Shown here piece by piece: positions 1-5,982 of a stretch of DNA of 8,912 nt. A model generated the notes under the pieces. The model searched no databases, was not told the DNA's origin, and saw only the letters and a program-made list of their open reading frames with translations. Position 1 is the first letter of the stretch; each line of letters opens with the position of its first letter. The stretch covers positions 1 to 8,912 of the forward strand of contig CAYZPY010000108.1 in NCBI GenBank assembly GCA_964480425.1, given 5' to 3'. Source of the DNA: CAYYMD01 sp964480425 (GTDB lineage: Bacteria > Planctomycetota > Phycisphaerae > SM23-33). Made by a program: the position numbers and the translations under genes.

Positions 1-1829
1 AGCCGGCCGTGGCGGCACTGTTGGTCACCAATCGGGGCTTTCGTTCCGAGTCGCTCACGGGCGAGCTTTCGGCCCTGCGGCGCGGGCAGGCGGCGGCGGA
101 AGTGGTGCCCGGGCGGGCGTCGATAGCCAAATGCTACGCAGATGCGGTGGGGATGCTCTTGGAGCACACCGCGCCGCAGAAATCCATATACATCCTCTCG
201 GACATGCAGAGGACCAGTTTCGACGAACTGCTGGACTCCGGCGCAATTGAGGACGCATCGGGAATCCACACGCTGATAGTGAACACCTCGCTGCGGGAAA
301 TCAGCAACGTCGGCGTTACGGATTTGAAGGTGAGCGGGCAAAAGGTGGTTGACGGTGAGGTGGAATTCACCGCCCGGCTGACGAATTTCTCGACCATGGC
401 CAAAACGGTTGACGTTGTGCTCCGCGTGGGGGGCGAGCCGACCGCCGCCCGCGTGCGAAAGACGCTCGCCGCCGGGGGCGAAAAAGGCAGCGCAGCGATA
501 GTGAAGTTCAAGCACCGCTTCGATCGCCCGGGTACGGTGCTTGGCGACGTAATGATAGAGACGCCTGACGACCTTGCCGCCGACAACGTCAGGCGATTCG
601 CGCTTGATATCGCCGGGCGTGTCCGAGCGCTGATTGTGCGCGGGGCGTTCGACGGCGCCGGTGGGCGATGGACCGATCCTTCAGCGATTCTGGAACTTGC
701 TCTTCGGCCGTACGAACCTGGCGCGGCGCCCTCGCCTGTAAACGCCGTGGTCATCGAGCACGGGCAACTGACGGCCGGACGCCTGGCGGGAGCGGACGCG
801 GCGTTTTTCTGCAACGTCCCGTCGTTCACCGCCGAGGGTGCCTCGGCCGTGGCGGATTTCGTGCGAAGGGGACCCACGGCGGTGTTTTTCGTGGGTCCTG
901 ACGTGCAGGCGGAAAATTATAACCTTCGATTCCTGGAGCAGATATCTTCCCACGGAGGATTGCTTCCCGCTCGGCTGGGCGAGCCGGTGGGGCAGGTAGG
1001 CCCCGACGTCCCGGCCGAGGAGGTCGAATGGATTGACACCGACGGTGAATATTTCAGAGGCCTGTACGAAAATCCCGACGACTACCCGACCGTGCTCGTG
1101 CAGCGTTACTACCGCATCAAACCGTCGGGCGGGTCGCGGCGTCCGCTGATGCGCCTGGGCGACCGGGAAAAATCGCCCCTGATGATTCAAAAGCGCTTCG
1201 GGCGCGGGCGGGTGGTGCTTTGCGCCACGACGGCGTCGCCGCGGTGGTCGAACCTGTGTTTCAGCCCGCTGTTTCTCCCGATGGTTAGCCGGATGGCGCT
1301 GGAGGCCGCCGAGTCCCGCGGGCGTGTGGAGACATATCAGGCCGGCTCGCGCGTGAAGATTTACGTCGAGGTCCCCGGCGACCTTCCGCAAATGGCGGTG
1401 GTCAATGTTCGGCTGCCCGCCGGCGACGAGGCGGGAACCTCCGCGCCCCTGACCGTGCCGCTCGAGATTAAAAAATCGGATGCCGGACACCTGGCCGTGT
1501 TCGACGATACATATCGCCTCGGAGAGTATCGCTGGGAGTTGCTGGCGTCGGGCCTGTCGGCGGATGAGACGCCCAGTGGCGCGTTCGTGGTGAATCCGCC
1601 CGGCGCCGAAAGCGACCTGGAGGCGATTCCCCCCGAGCGTTTCGTCGAGGCGGTCGGCAAGAAGGGTGCCGGGCGACTGTACATAGGCGCGTCTTTGGAT
1701 GAGGTGAACGCCGCCGCCTCCGCCGACGCACAGGGAAGAAACTGGTGGGACGTGATCACCGTTATTGCGATTTTCGTGCTGGTCGTCGAGGCGCTGGCGA
1801 GCAACCGGATCCGCAGGCAGGGCGGTTAA
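1..1829 (+). CDS. BatA-like vWA membrane protein, C-terminal part (5' end outside window)
   Basis: The reading frame is open from the left edge, so the N-terminus is missing; about 608 residues are visible, ending at TAA 1827-1829. Numbering from the GTG at 9, residues 1-95 look like the second half of a vWA fold, including a strand reading SIYILSDMQ followed by a Leu/Ile-rich strand. Residues about 100-200 look like a beta-sandwich (VTDLKVSG...VEFTARLTNF). Residues about 203-440 resemble the glutamine-amidotransferase-like domain found in large planctomycete BatA-type proteins. Another beta-rich stretch follows, and a single membrane helix lies near 581-598 (VITVIAIFVLVVEAL) before a short basic tail. 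In such proteins the missing N-terminus normally has two membrane helices and the MIDAS motif; that part is inferred. The role is probably envelope-associated protein interaction, but the substrate is unknown. It lies upstream of, and on the same strand as, a secreted vWA protein. Confidence 0.8.
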   Translation, partial: PAVAALLVTNRGFRSESLTGELSALRRGQAAAEVVPGRASIAKCYADAVGMLLEHTAPQKSIYILSDMQRTSFDELLDSGAIEDASGIHTLIVNTSLREISNVGVTDLKVSGQKVVDGEVEFTARLTNFSTMAKTVDVVLRVGGEPTAARVRKTLAAGGEKGSAAIVKFKHRFDRPGTVLGDVMIETPDDLAADNVRRFALDIAGRVRALIVRGAFDGAGGRWTDPSAILELALRPYEPGAAPSPVNAVVIEHGQLTAGRLAGADAAFFCNVPSFTAEGASAVADFVRRGPTAVFFVGPDVQAENYNLRFLEQISSHGGLLPARLGEPVGQVGPDVPAEEVEWIDTDGEYFRGLYENPDDYPTVLVQRYYRIKPSGGSRRPLMRLGDREKSPLMIQKRFGRGRVVLCATTASPRWSNLCFSPLFLPMVSRMALEAAESRGRVETYQAGSRVKIYVEVPGDLPQMAVVNVRLPAGDEAGTSAPLTVPLEIKKSDAGHLAVFDDTYRLGEYRWELLASGLSADETPSGAFVVNPPGAESDLEAIPPERFVEAVGKKGAGRLYIGASLDEVNAAASADAQGRNWWDVITVIAIFVLVVEALASNRIRRQGG

Positions 1830-1863
1830 TTGGTCAATTCGTTAATTAGTTGATTGGTTGATT
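1824..1863. repeat. Five-unit 8-bp tandem repeat (consensus NGTTRATT)
   Basis: Five consecutive octamers can be read: GGTTAATT (1824), GGTCAATT (1832), CGTTAATT (1840), AGTTGATT (1848) and GGTTGATT (1856). The array begins on the last codon of the BatA-like gene and supplies its TAA stop. A related GTTGATTGG recurs at 1892-1900. The units are degenerate but keep the 8-bp phase. No function is evident. Confidence 0.7.
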
Positions 1864-1909
1864 CGCTGCACCGCATTCGGCGGGCAAGTTTGTTGATTGG
1901 AATTTTCGG

Positions 1910-1920
1910 GAACAGTGTTC
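1910..1920. promoter_or_regulatory. 11-bp palindrome, possible operator
   Basis: GAACA-G-TGTTC is a perfect inverted repeat with a one-base centre, lying 134 bp upstream of the VIT-vWA start codon. Its GAAC...GTTC half-sites recall Gram-positive LexA boxes, but those have four bases between the half-sites and this has three. No regulator can be assigned. Confidence 0.25.
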
Positions 1921-1970
1921 TGACTCGGGCGTCCAATGACATGAAAGGTAAGTGACGTGATTAACTGACC

Positions 1971-2033
1971 GACTGATTGGCGAATTAACCCGTCTGCGTC
2001 CATACGGACTACGACGTGGCAAGTGAATCAACT
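1971..2033. repeat. Dispersed repeat, copy A
   Basis: This 63-bp segment aligns without gaps to 4333-4395 at 51 of 63 positions. Within it, the core 1982-2033 matches 43 of 52, and the final AGTGAATCAACT is identical in both copies. This copy ends 6 bp before the ribosome binding site of the VIT-vWA gene. A small hairpin GTCC-ATAC-GGAC lies inside it at 1998-2009. Both copies have the same orientation and both are non-coding. Confidence 0.7.
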
Positions 2034-2039
2034 AATTCA

Positions 2040-2045
2040 AAGGAG
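2040..2045 (+). promoter_or_regulatory. Ribosome binding site of the VIT-vWA gene
   Basis: AAGGAG lies 8 nt before the ATG at 2054, which is optimal spacing. This selects ATG 2054 over the in-frame GTG at 2048, which would sit only 2 nt after the motif. Confidence 0.8.
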
Positions 2046-2053
2046 ATGTGGAC

Positions 2054-4315
2054 ATGAACGTCAGGCGAATAATTGCGGCGGCGGTAATTGCGGGGATTGT
2101 TTCGGCGGCGATGGGCGACGGCATGATTGTGCCGACCGACCCGGATATCCGCGTGAGGGGTCACTGGGCGGTAAAGTACCATCGCGTGAACATAAAGGTC
2201 CGCGACCAGGTGGCCTCGGTGCACATCGACCAGGAGTTCGTCAATACCGGTCGGGGAATGATCGAGGTGGAATACCTGTTTCCCGTCCCGCCCGAGGCGG
2301 CCATTGATTCGATGACCATGATCGTGGACGGTAAGGAGTACGCCGCGCGCATGCTCGACGCCGATGAGGCGAGAGGAGTTTACGAGGAAATCGTCCGCAA
2401 AAAAAAGGACCCCGCGCTGCTGGAATACGCCGGTTTCGGGCTGTATCGAACGCGTGCGTTCCCGCTTGAGCCCGGAAAGCCGTGCAAGGTCGTGGTCACC
2501 TACAAGAACATCTGCCCCCGCGACAACAATCTCGTTGAGGTCTGGTATCCGCTGAACACGGAGAAGTTTTCGGCCAAGCCGATTGAGGACCTTTCGGTCA
2601 AGGTTGACATCCGCAACGACCACAGCGACATCGCGGCGGTTTACAGTCCCACGCACGACCTGGACGTCGACCGCCGCGGCGCCAACCACGTTATCGCCAC
2701 CTACTCTGCCAAAAACGTCATCCCGCAGACGGATTTCCAGGTCTTTTACAAGGCGGCCAACGAGAAGGTCGCTGCCACGCTGCTGACCCGCAAAACAAGC
2801 GGCGGGGGAAACGGGTACTTCATGCTGCTGGTCGCACCGTCGCCGCGGAAGCCCAGCCGCAAGCCAATGGACAAGGACGTGCTGGTCGTGCTGGACCGCA
2901 GCGGCTCGATGAGCGGAAAGAAAATCGAACAGGCCGTCGAATCCGCAAAATTTATCGTCAACAACCTCAATCCCGGCGACCGCTTCAACGTCATCACCTA
3001 CAGCGATTCTGTCGAGAAAATTTTCGACTCTCTGGTCGCCGCCGGGGGGGATAATATAAAAGAGGCGCGGCGACGCCTCGACGACGTTCAGGCCACCGGA
3101 GGCACGGATATTCACTCCGCGCTTGGTGAGGCGATGGATGTGCTGGATAAAAAGGCCGACGGCGATGCCGACAGACCCGCATACGTCATCTTTCTGACCG
3201 ACGGCAAGCCCACCGTGGGCAACACCAACGAGGAGGACATTCTGTCCGACACCAAAAGGGCCAATCGCGGTGCAAGGATGTTCGTCTTCGGCGTGGGCTA
3301 CGACGTGAACGTTCGCCTGCTGGACAAACTCGCCATCGAGAACAAGGGTCGCAGCGACTACGTCAAGCCCGACGAGCCCATCGAGTCGAAGATTTCGGCC
3401 CTGTACCGCAAGATAAAGAACCCCGTCATGACAGACCTTGCGGTGAAGGTGCCCGGCGTTCGGCTGTTCGACGTTTACCCGCGCGAGGTTCCCGATTTGT
3501 TCGAGGGCGACCAGATAGTTCTTTTCGGGCGGTACGACGCCAGGGACGCTGAGCGCCTTCCTTCGGACAAGGTGGGCATGGGCGCGGGGCAATTGGTCAT
3601 AACCGGGAAATATCTCGGTTCGATGCAGACCTTCGAGTGTCCGGTGAACCTGCGGACGCGGACGAACAGGCGGGCAAATGCCTTTATCGAGCGCCTGTGG
3701 GCGATGCGCCGCGTGGGCTACCTGCTGGACGAGATTCAGTTGCATGGCCGAAGCGACGAGGTCATCGACGAAATCATCCGTCTGGGCATGAAATACGGCA
3801 TAATGACGCCTTACACCAGTTTCCTGGCCGAGGAGACGACTGCATTGCATTCGGAAGCGGAATTGCGTCTCAAGGCAGGCAAAGTTGCCGAAGACCTCAA
3901 GAGTACGACTACAGGCGCCGGCGGGCAGATGACCGCAAGCGCCAGGCAGGTGCTCAAGGAGGCGAAAAATGCGCCCGCCGCGCCCGCCGATGCAGCGCCC
4001 GGCGTAGCCGTTATGCAGGGCAACACCAACAGAAGGGATTACGAGACAGATCGCACCGAGACCGTCGCCAACGTCCGCCAGGCAGGCAACCAGGGCGTGT
4101 ACCGGCGCAAGGGGAACGTCTGGATCGCCTCCAACGCCACGGACGTTGACCCCGAAAAGGACAGGGACAAAATCCAAAACATCGAGCGCTTCAGCAAGGA
4201 GTACTTCGAACTGGTCCGCCACAACACCGTCGAGGAAAACCGGATACTCTCATTACAGCAGGGCAACGAGGAACTGGTCATCCGCCTCCGCGGGCAGGTT
4301 TACAACATCAAATGA
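2054..4315 (+). CDS. Secreted VIT domain and von Willebrand factor A domain protein
   Basis: The protein has 753 residues from ATG 2054. A signal peptide is visible: basic MNVRR, then a hydrophobic Ile/Ala/Val core to about residue 20. Residues about 30-180 form a VIT (vault/inter-alpha-trypsin) domain, including the typical stretches FVNTG, EVEYLFPVPP and EARGVYEEIVRKKKDPALLEY. A vWA domain covers about 274-455. Its MIDAS metal site is complete: D281-R-S283-G-S285, T351 in GGTD and D383 in LTDGKP. The helix VGYLLDEIQLHG and the segment GMKYGIMTPYTSFLAEE near 554-594 are typical of the VIT-vWA family. An Ala/Pro-rich linker near 637-652 leads to a C-terminal domain (QNIERFSKEYFEL, 708-720). 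No C-terminal membrane anchor or sorting signal is seen, so the protein is probably periplasmic or released. Metal-dependent protein binding is the family expectation; the partner is unknown. Confidence 0.9.
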   Translation: MNVRRIIAAAVIAGIVSAAMGDGMIVPTDPDIRVRGHWAVKYHRVNIKVRDQVASVHIDQEFVNTGRGMIEVEYLFPVPPEAAIDSMTMIVDGKEYAARMLDADEARGVYEEIVRKKKDPALLEYAGFGLYRTRAFPLEPGKPCKVVVTYKNICPRDNNLVEVWYPLNTEKFSAKPIEDLSVKVDIRNDHSDIAAVYSPTHDLDVDRRGANHVIATYSAKNVIPQTDFQVFYKAANEKVAATLLTRKTSGGGNGYFMLLVAPSPRKPSRKPMDKDVLVVLDRSGSMSGKKIEQAVESAKFIVNNLNPGDRFNVITYSDSVEKIFDSLVAAGGDNIKEARRRLDDVQATGGTDIHSALGEAMDVLDKKADGDADRPAYVIFLTDGKPTVGNTNEEDILSDTKRANRGARMFVFGVGYDVNVRLLDKLAIENKGRSDYVKPDEPIESKISALYRKIKNPVMTDLAVKVPGVRLFDVYPREVPDLFEGDQIVLFGRYDARDAERLPSDKVGMGAGQLVITGKYLGSMQTFECPVNLRTRTNRRANAFIERLWAMRRVGYLLDEIQLHGRSDEVIDEIIRLGMKYGIMTPYTSFLAEETTALHSEAELRLKAGKVAEDLKSTTTGAGGQMTASARQVLKEAKNAPAAPADAAPGVAVMQGNTNRRDYETDRTETVANVRQAGNQGVYRRKGNVWIASNATDVDPEKDRDKIQNIERFSKEYFELVRHNTVEENRILSLQQGNEELVIRLRGQVYNIK

Positions 4316-4332
4316 ATGTTCGTTAGATCGTT

Positions 4333-4395
4333 GACTGGTTAACGAATCAATCCGCCTGTGTGCGTAGGGACTACGACGCAGCAAGTGAATCAACT
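4333..4395. repeat. Dispersed repeat, copy B
   Basis: This is the second copy of the 63-bp repeat, 51 of 63 identical to 1971-2033 in the same orientation. It fills most of the 85-bp spacer between the convergent VIT-vWA and prepilin-like genes. It contains a possible short hairpin, CGTAG-GGA-CTACG, at 4363-4375, formed by different bases from the hairpin in copy A. No T-run follows on either strand, so it is not a clear terminator. Confidence 0.7.
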
Positions 4396-4400
4396 GACCC

Positions 4401-5279
4401 TCAGTCGTCCGGGTATGGGTAGAGCGGCGTGTAGGGCCCGTAGCCGGGCGTTGGATTTTTTTCGCCCATGTATTCGGTCAGTCCCGGGCCCCACCACTGC
4501 CCGTGTTCGAGCATGTCTTCCAGCGCCACGTAGGAGGCGTGCCCGTCCGCCCAGGTGACGTTCATCCCGTCGCGATGTCGGCGCGAGGTGCCTTCGTCTC
4601 GCCGGTTTCTCCAGTTCATGTTGGCCTGTCCGGGGTTCCTCTTGTCTGTGCGTTCCCAGTAGTAGTCGCGATCGGGCGTGTCGCATCCTTCGCCGATGAA
4701 CATGGTTTCGGCCGCGGTGAAATGTTCGCCCCGATTGGACGTCCACTGGCCGAATATGGGCCTGGGTTTTCCGAACTTGATCGAAGTTCCGCCGTCGTTG
4801 TCGTCCACCAGATGATATCCGAAGGATGCCTGGTTGTATGCGTAGTCGAACACGCCGAACGGCGGTCCGTCGTCGCGTGGGTCGCCGCTGTGCGAGACTC
4901 CGGCGCCGTTTTGCCCATCGGAGCCCGTGAAGGGAGTCTGCCGCTTGCCTCGCCTGTTTCTGCCGGTCGACGCCGGGCAGATATAGACTTCGCCGCCGCC
5001 CAGGTACGGCAGCAGGTAGTCGGCCCAGAACATCTTTTTAGCGTACTTGAGCGGAGGGATGTGATACCCGTTGTCGCCCATGTATCCGCGCATTCCGTTG
5101 CCGATTTGCCTGGTGTTGGAAAGGCACCTTTTTTCGTGACTCAGCGCAATCAGGCTGTTTAGCGACGGGTACAGTATTGACAGCAGCAGCGCAATAATCG
5201 CGATAACCACCAGCAATTCGACCAGCGTAAAGGCGCGGGTTTTGCACGTGCCAGTCGGACTAATCTTCTTCTTCGGCAT
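4401..5279 (-). CDS. Prepilin-type N-terminal cleavage/methylation domain protein (type II pseudopilin-like, H-x9-DG)
   Basis: The protein has 292 residues. The N-terminus has a short basic leader (MPKKK...KTRA) and then the class III signal FTLVELLVVIAIIALLLSIL. The mature protein would begin at F17, with the conserved Glu at +5 (E21) and a hydrophobic helix at about 19-37. The residue before the cleavage point is Ala16 rather than the usual Gly. The C-terminal region has H235, then nine residues, then D245-G246 (WADGH), the H-x9-DG motif of the large planctomycete and verrucomicrobial pseudopilin family. The tail is rich in Tyr and Pro. Cys101 in the segment YICPAS is typical of this family. 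It should be processed by a prepilin peptidase and inserted in the inner membrane or a pseudopilus; the specific role is unknown. GGGAG 7 nt upstream supports the ATG at 5279. Confidence 0.9.
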   Translation of the reverse strand: MPKKKISPTGTCKTRAFTLVELLVVIAIIALLLSILYPSLNSLIALSHEKRCLSNTRQIGNGMRGYMGDNGYHIPPLKYAKKMFWADYLLPYLGGGEVYICPASTGRNRRGKRQTPFTGSDGQNGAGVSHSGDPRDDGPPFGVFDYAYNQASFGYHLVDDNDGGTSIKFGKPRPIFGQWTSNRGEHFTAAETMFIGEGCDTPDRDYYWERTDKRNPGQANMNWRNRRDEGTSRRHRDGMNVTWADGHASYVALEDMLEHGQWWGPGLTEYMGEKNPTPGYGPYTPLYPYPDD

Positions 5280-5435
5280 TAAAGATCTCCCGCGCCTGTT
5301 TGTTCTTATCTTCCTGACTATATAGATTTGTTATAAATAATAGCAAGTAATCATCATAATTTACAATATAATTTCAAATATTCATATCCGAATCGGACTT
5401 ATTTCGGACCTTCGGCGTTTGAATTATCGGTGTTT
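5280..5435 (-). promoter_or_regulatory. AT-rich leader and likely promoter region of the prepilin-like gene
   Basis: This 156-bp spacer lies between the ybeY stop and the prepilin-like start, and is strikingly AT-rich at about 5310-5385 compared with the GC-rich genes around it. The minus strand shows several sigma70-like candidates, for example TTGCTA, 16 nt, TATATA, or TTGTAA, 18 nt, TATTAT. In such AT-rich DNA chance matches are frequent, so the exact promoter is uncertain. The ribosome binding site GGGAG is at 5287-5291. The spacer suggests the prepilin-like gene is transcribed separately from ybeY. Confidence 0.45.
5387..5397. promoter_or_regulatory. 11-bp palindrome TCCGA-A-TCGGA, possible operator
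   Basis: This is a perfect inverted repeat with a single central base, at the upstream edge of the AT-rich region before the prepilin-like gene. A further CGGACC half-site lies nearby at 5405-5410. It could be an operator for this gene or part of a weak ybeY terminator. No long T-run follows the palindrome, and no known regulator was recognised. Confidence 0.25.
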
Positions 5436-5873
5436 TCAGGCCTGGAACGATTCGAGGAGTTTTTCCTGGCGGGCGTGCATTTTCTCCGCGTCGGTGGCGG
5501 ATCTGTCGTCGTAGCCGATGATGTGCAGCAGCCCGTGGATAACGTAAAGCATTAGTTCATTCAACGTGGGGATTTTCATTTGTTCGGCGCGACGTCGGGC
5601 AAGGTCGCCGCAGATCACGATTTGCCCGTCCACGACGCCGCCTTCATGCTCGGCCAGGTCGAAACTGATTACGTCGGTTGCTTCGTCCCGTCCGAGATAT
5701 TGCCGGTTCAACGAGGCGATTTTCTTTCGTCCGACGACGGCTATGTCTATCTCGCCGAGGCGAACGCCTTCTTTGCGCGCCACGAAGCGTACCAGTTCGG
5801 CGATTTTTTTCTTCGGCGTGCGCATCTTCCGCATCGTGCTGGTGACGGTGATGTTCGTACGGGTCTTGGACAT
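5436..5873 (-). CDS. ybeY: Endoribonuclease YbeY (16S rRNA maturation and ribosome quality control)
   Basis: The protein has 145 residues from ATG 5873, close to the usual family length. Upstream in-frame starts would run into the divergent ilvC gene and add sequence with no family resemblance. YbeY is a metal-dependent RNase acting in 16S rRNA 3' maturation. The segment LNRQYLGRDEATDVISFDL (55-73) matches the family core, and the metal motif is HGLLHIIGYDD (113-123). His113 and His117 are kept, while the third ligand, His in E. coli, is Asp123 here. The position matching E. coli Arg59 is Leu60. Both changes fit my recollection of Bacteroidetes and planctomycete homologues, so the enzyme is probably active. 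No good Shine-Dalgarno precedes the start. The gene is divergent from ilvC. Confidence 0.9.
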   Translation of the reverse strand: MSKTRTNITVTSTMRKMRTPKKKIAELVRFVARKEGVRLGEIDIAVVGRKKIASLNRQYLGRDEATDVISFDLAEHEGGVVDGQIVICGDLARRRAEQMKIPTLNELMLYVIHGLLHIIGYDDRSATDAEKMHARQEKLLESFQA

Positions 5874-5880
5874 GGTCGTA

Positions 5881-5886
5881 AGTATA
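5881..5886 (-). promoter_or_regulatory. Candidate -10 element of ybeY, possibly giving a leaderless mRNA
   Basis: On the minus strand TATACT (5 of 6 to TATAAT) ends 7 nt before the A of the ybeY ATG. That spacing would place transcription start on the start codon itself. The absence of a Shine-Dalgarno sequence is consistent with this. No good -35 hexamer is seen 16-18 nt upstream, so the call is tentative. Confidence 0.3.
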
Positions 5887-5914
5887 ACTTCACTACGATT
5901 AATACGATACCGTC

Positions 5915-5943
5915 TTGACCGGTGCCCGGCGGCGTTGTAAAAG
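5915..5943 (+). promoter_or_regulatory. Candidate sigma70-type promoter of ilvC
   Basis: TTGACC (5915-5920, 5 of 6 to consensus) and TAAAAG (5938-5943, 4 of 6) are separated by exactly 17 nt. A start near 5950 would give a leader of about 33 nt, too short for an attenuator or T-box. No leader peptide rich in branched-chain codons is visible. Confidence 0.45.
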
Positions 5944-5970
5944 TGGGAAACGAGTTTAAACCGGCAATAC

Positions 5971-5975
5971 AGGAG
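5971..5975 (+). promoter_or_regulatory. Ribosome binding site of ilvC
   Basis: AGGAG lies 7 nt before ATG 5983, a near-ideal spacing that fixes this start codon. Confidence 0.75.
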
Positions 5976-5982
5976 CGACATC

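Larger units (their letters stand above)
1844..2037. repeat. Non-coding element bounded by 12-bp perfect inverted repeats
   Basis: AATTAGTTGATT at 1844-1855 is the exact reverse complement of AATCAACTAATT at 2026-2037. The pair encloses about 170 bp with no credible gene. The left arm lies inside the octamer array and the right arm overlaps the end of the dispersed repeat copy. This could be a remnant of a small non-autonomous mobile element, or a chance result of the AT-rich low-complexity motif. No target-site duplication was recognised. Confidence 0.4.

Noticed and set aside
134..877. A 247-codon open frame on the minus strand within the BatA-like gene
   Set aside because: Its Ser/Thr/Arg-rich, low-information translation lies entirely antisense to a recognised protein.
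1910..1920. LexA box reading of GAACAGTGTTC
   Set aside because: The spacing between GAAC and GTTC is three bases rather than four, and the downstream gene is not a DNA repair gene; kept only as an unassigned palindrome.
1941..1955. Five-codon frame ATG AAA GGT AAG TGA as a leader peptide
   Set aside because: It is too short, has no ribosome binding site and no regulatory codon pattern.
2009..4222. A 737-codon open frame on the minus strand, antisense to the VIT-vWA gene
   Set aside because: It overlaps a gene with clear domains and an intact MIDAS. Its translation shows no recognisable domain and is rich in His, Val and Arg, as expected of the antisense frame of GC-rich coding DNA.
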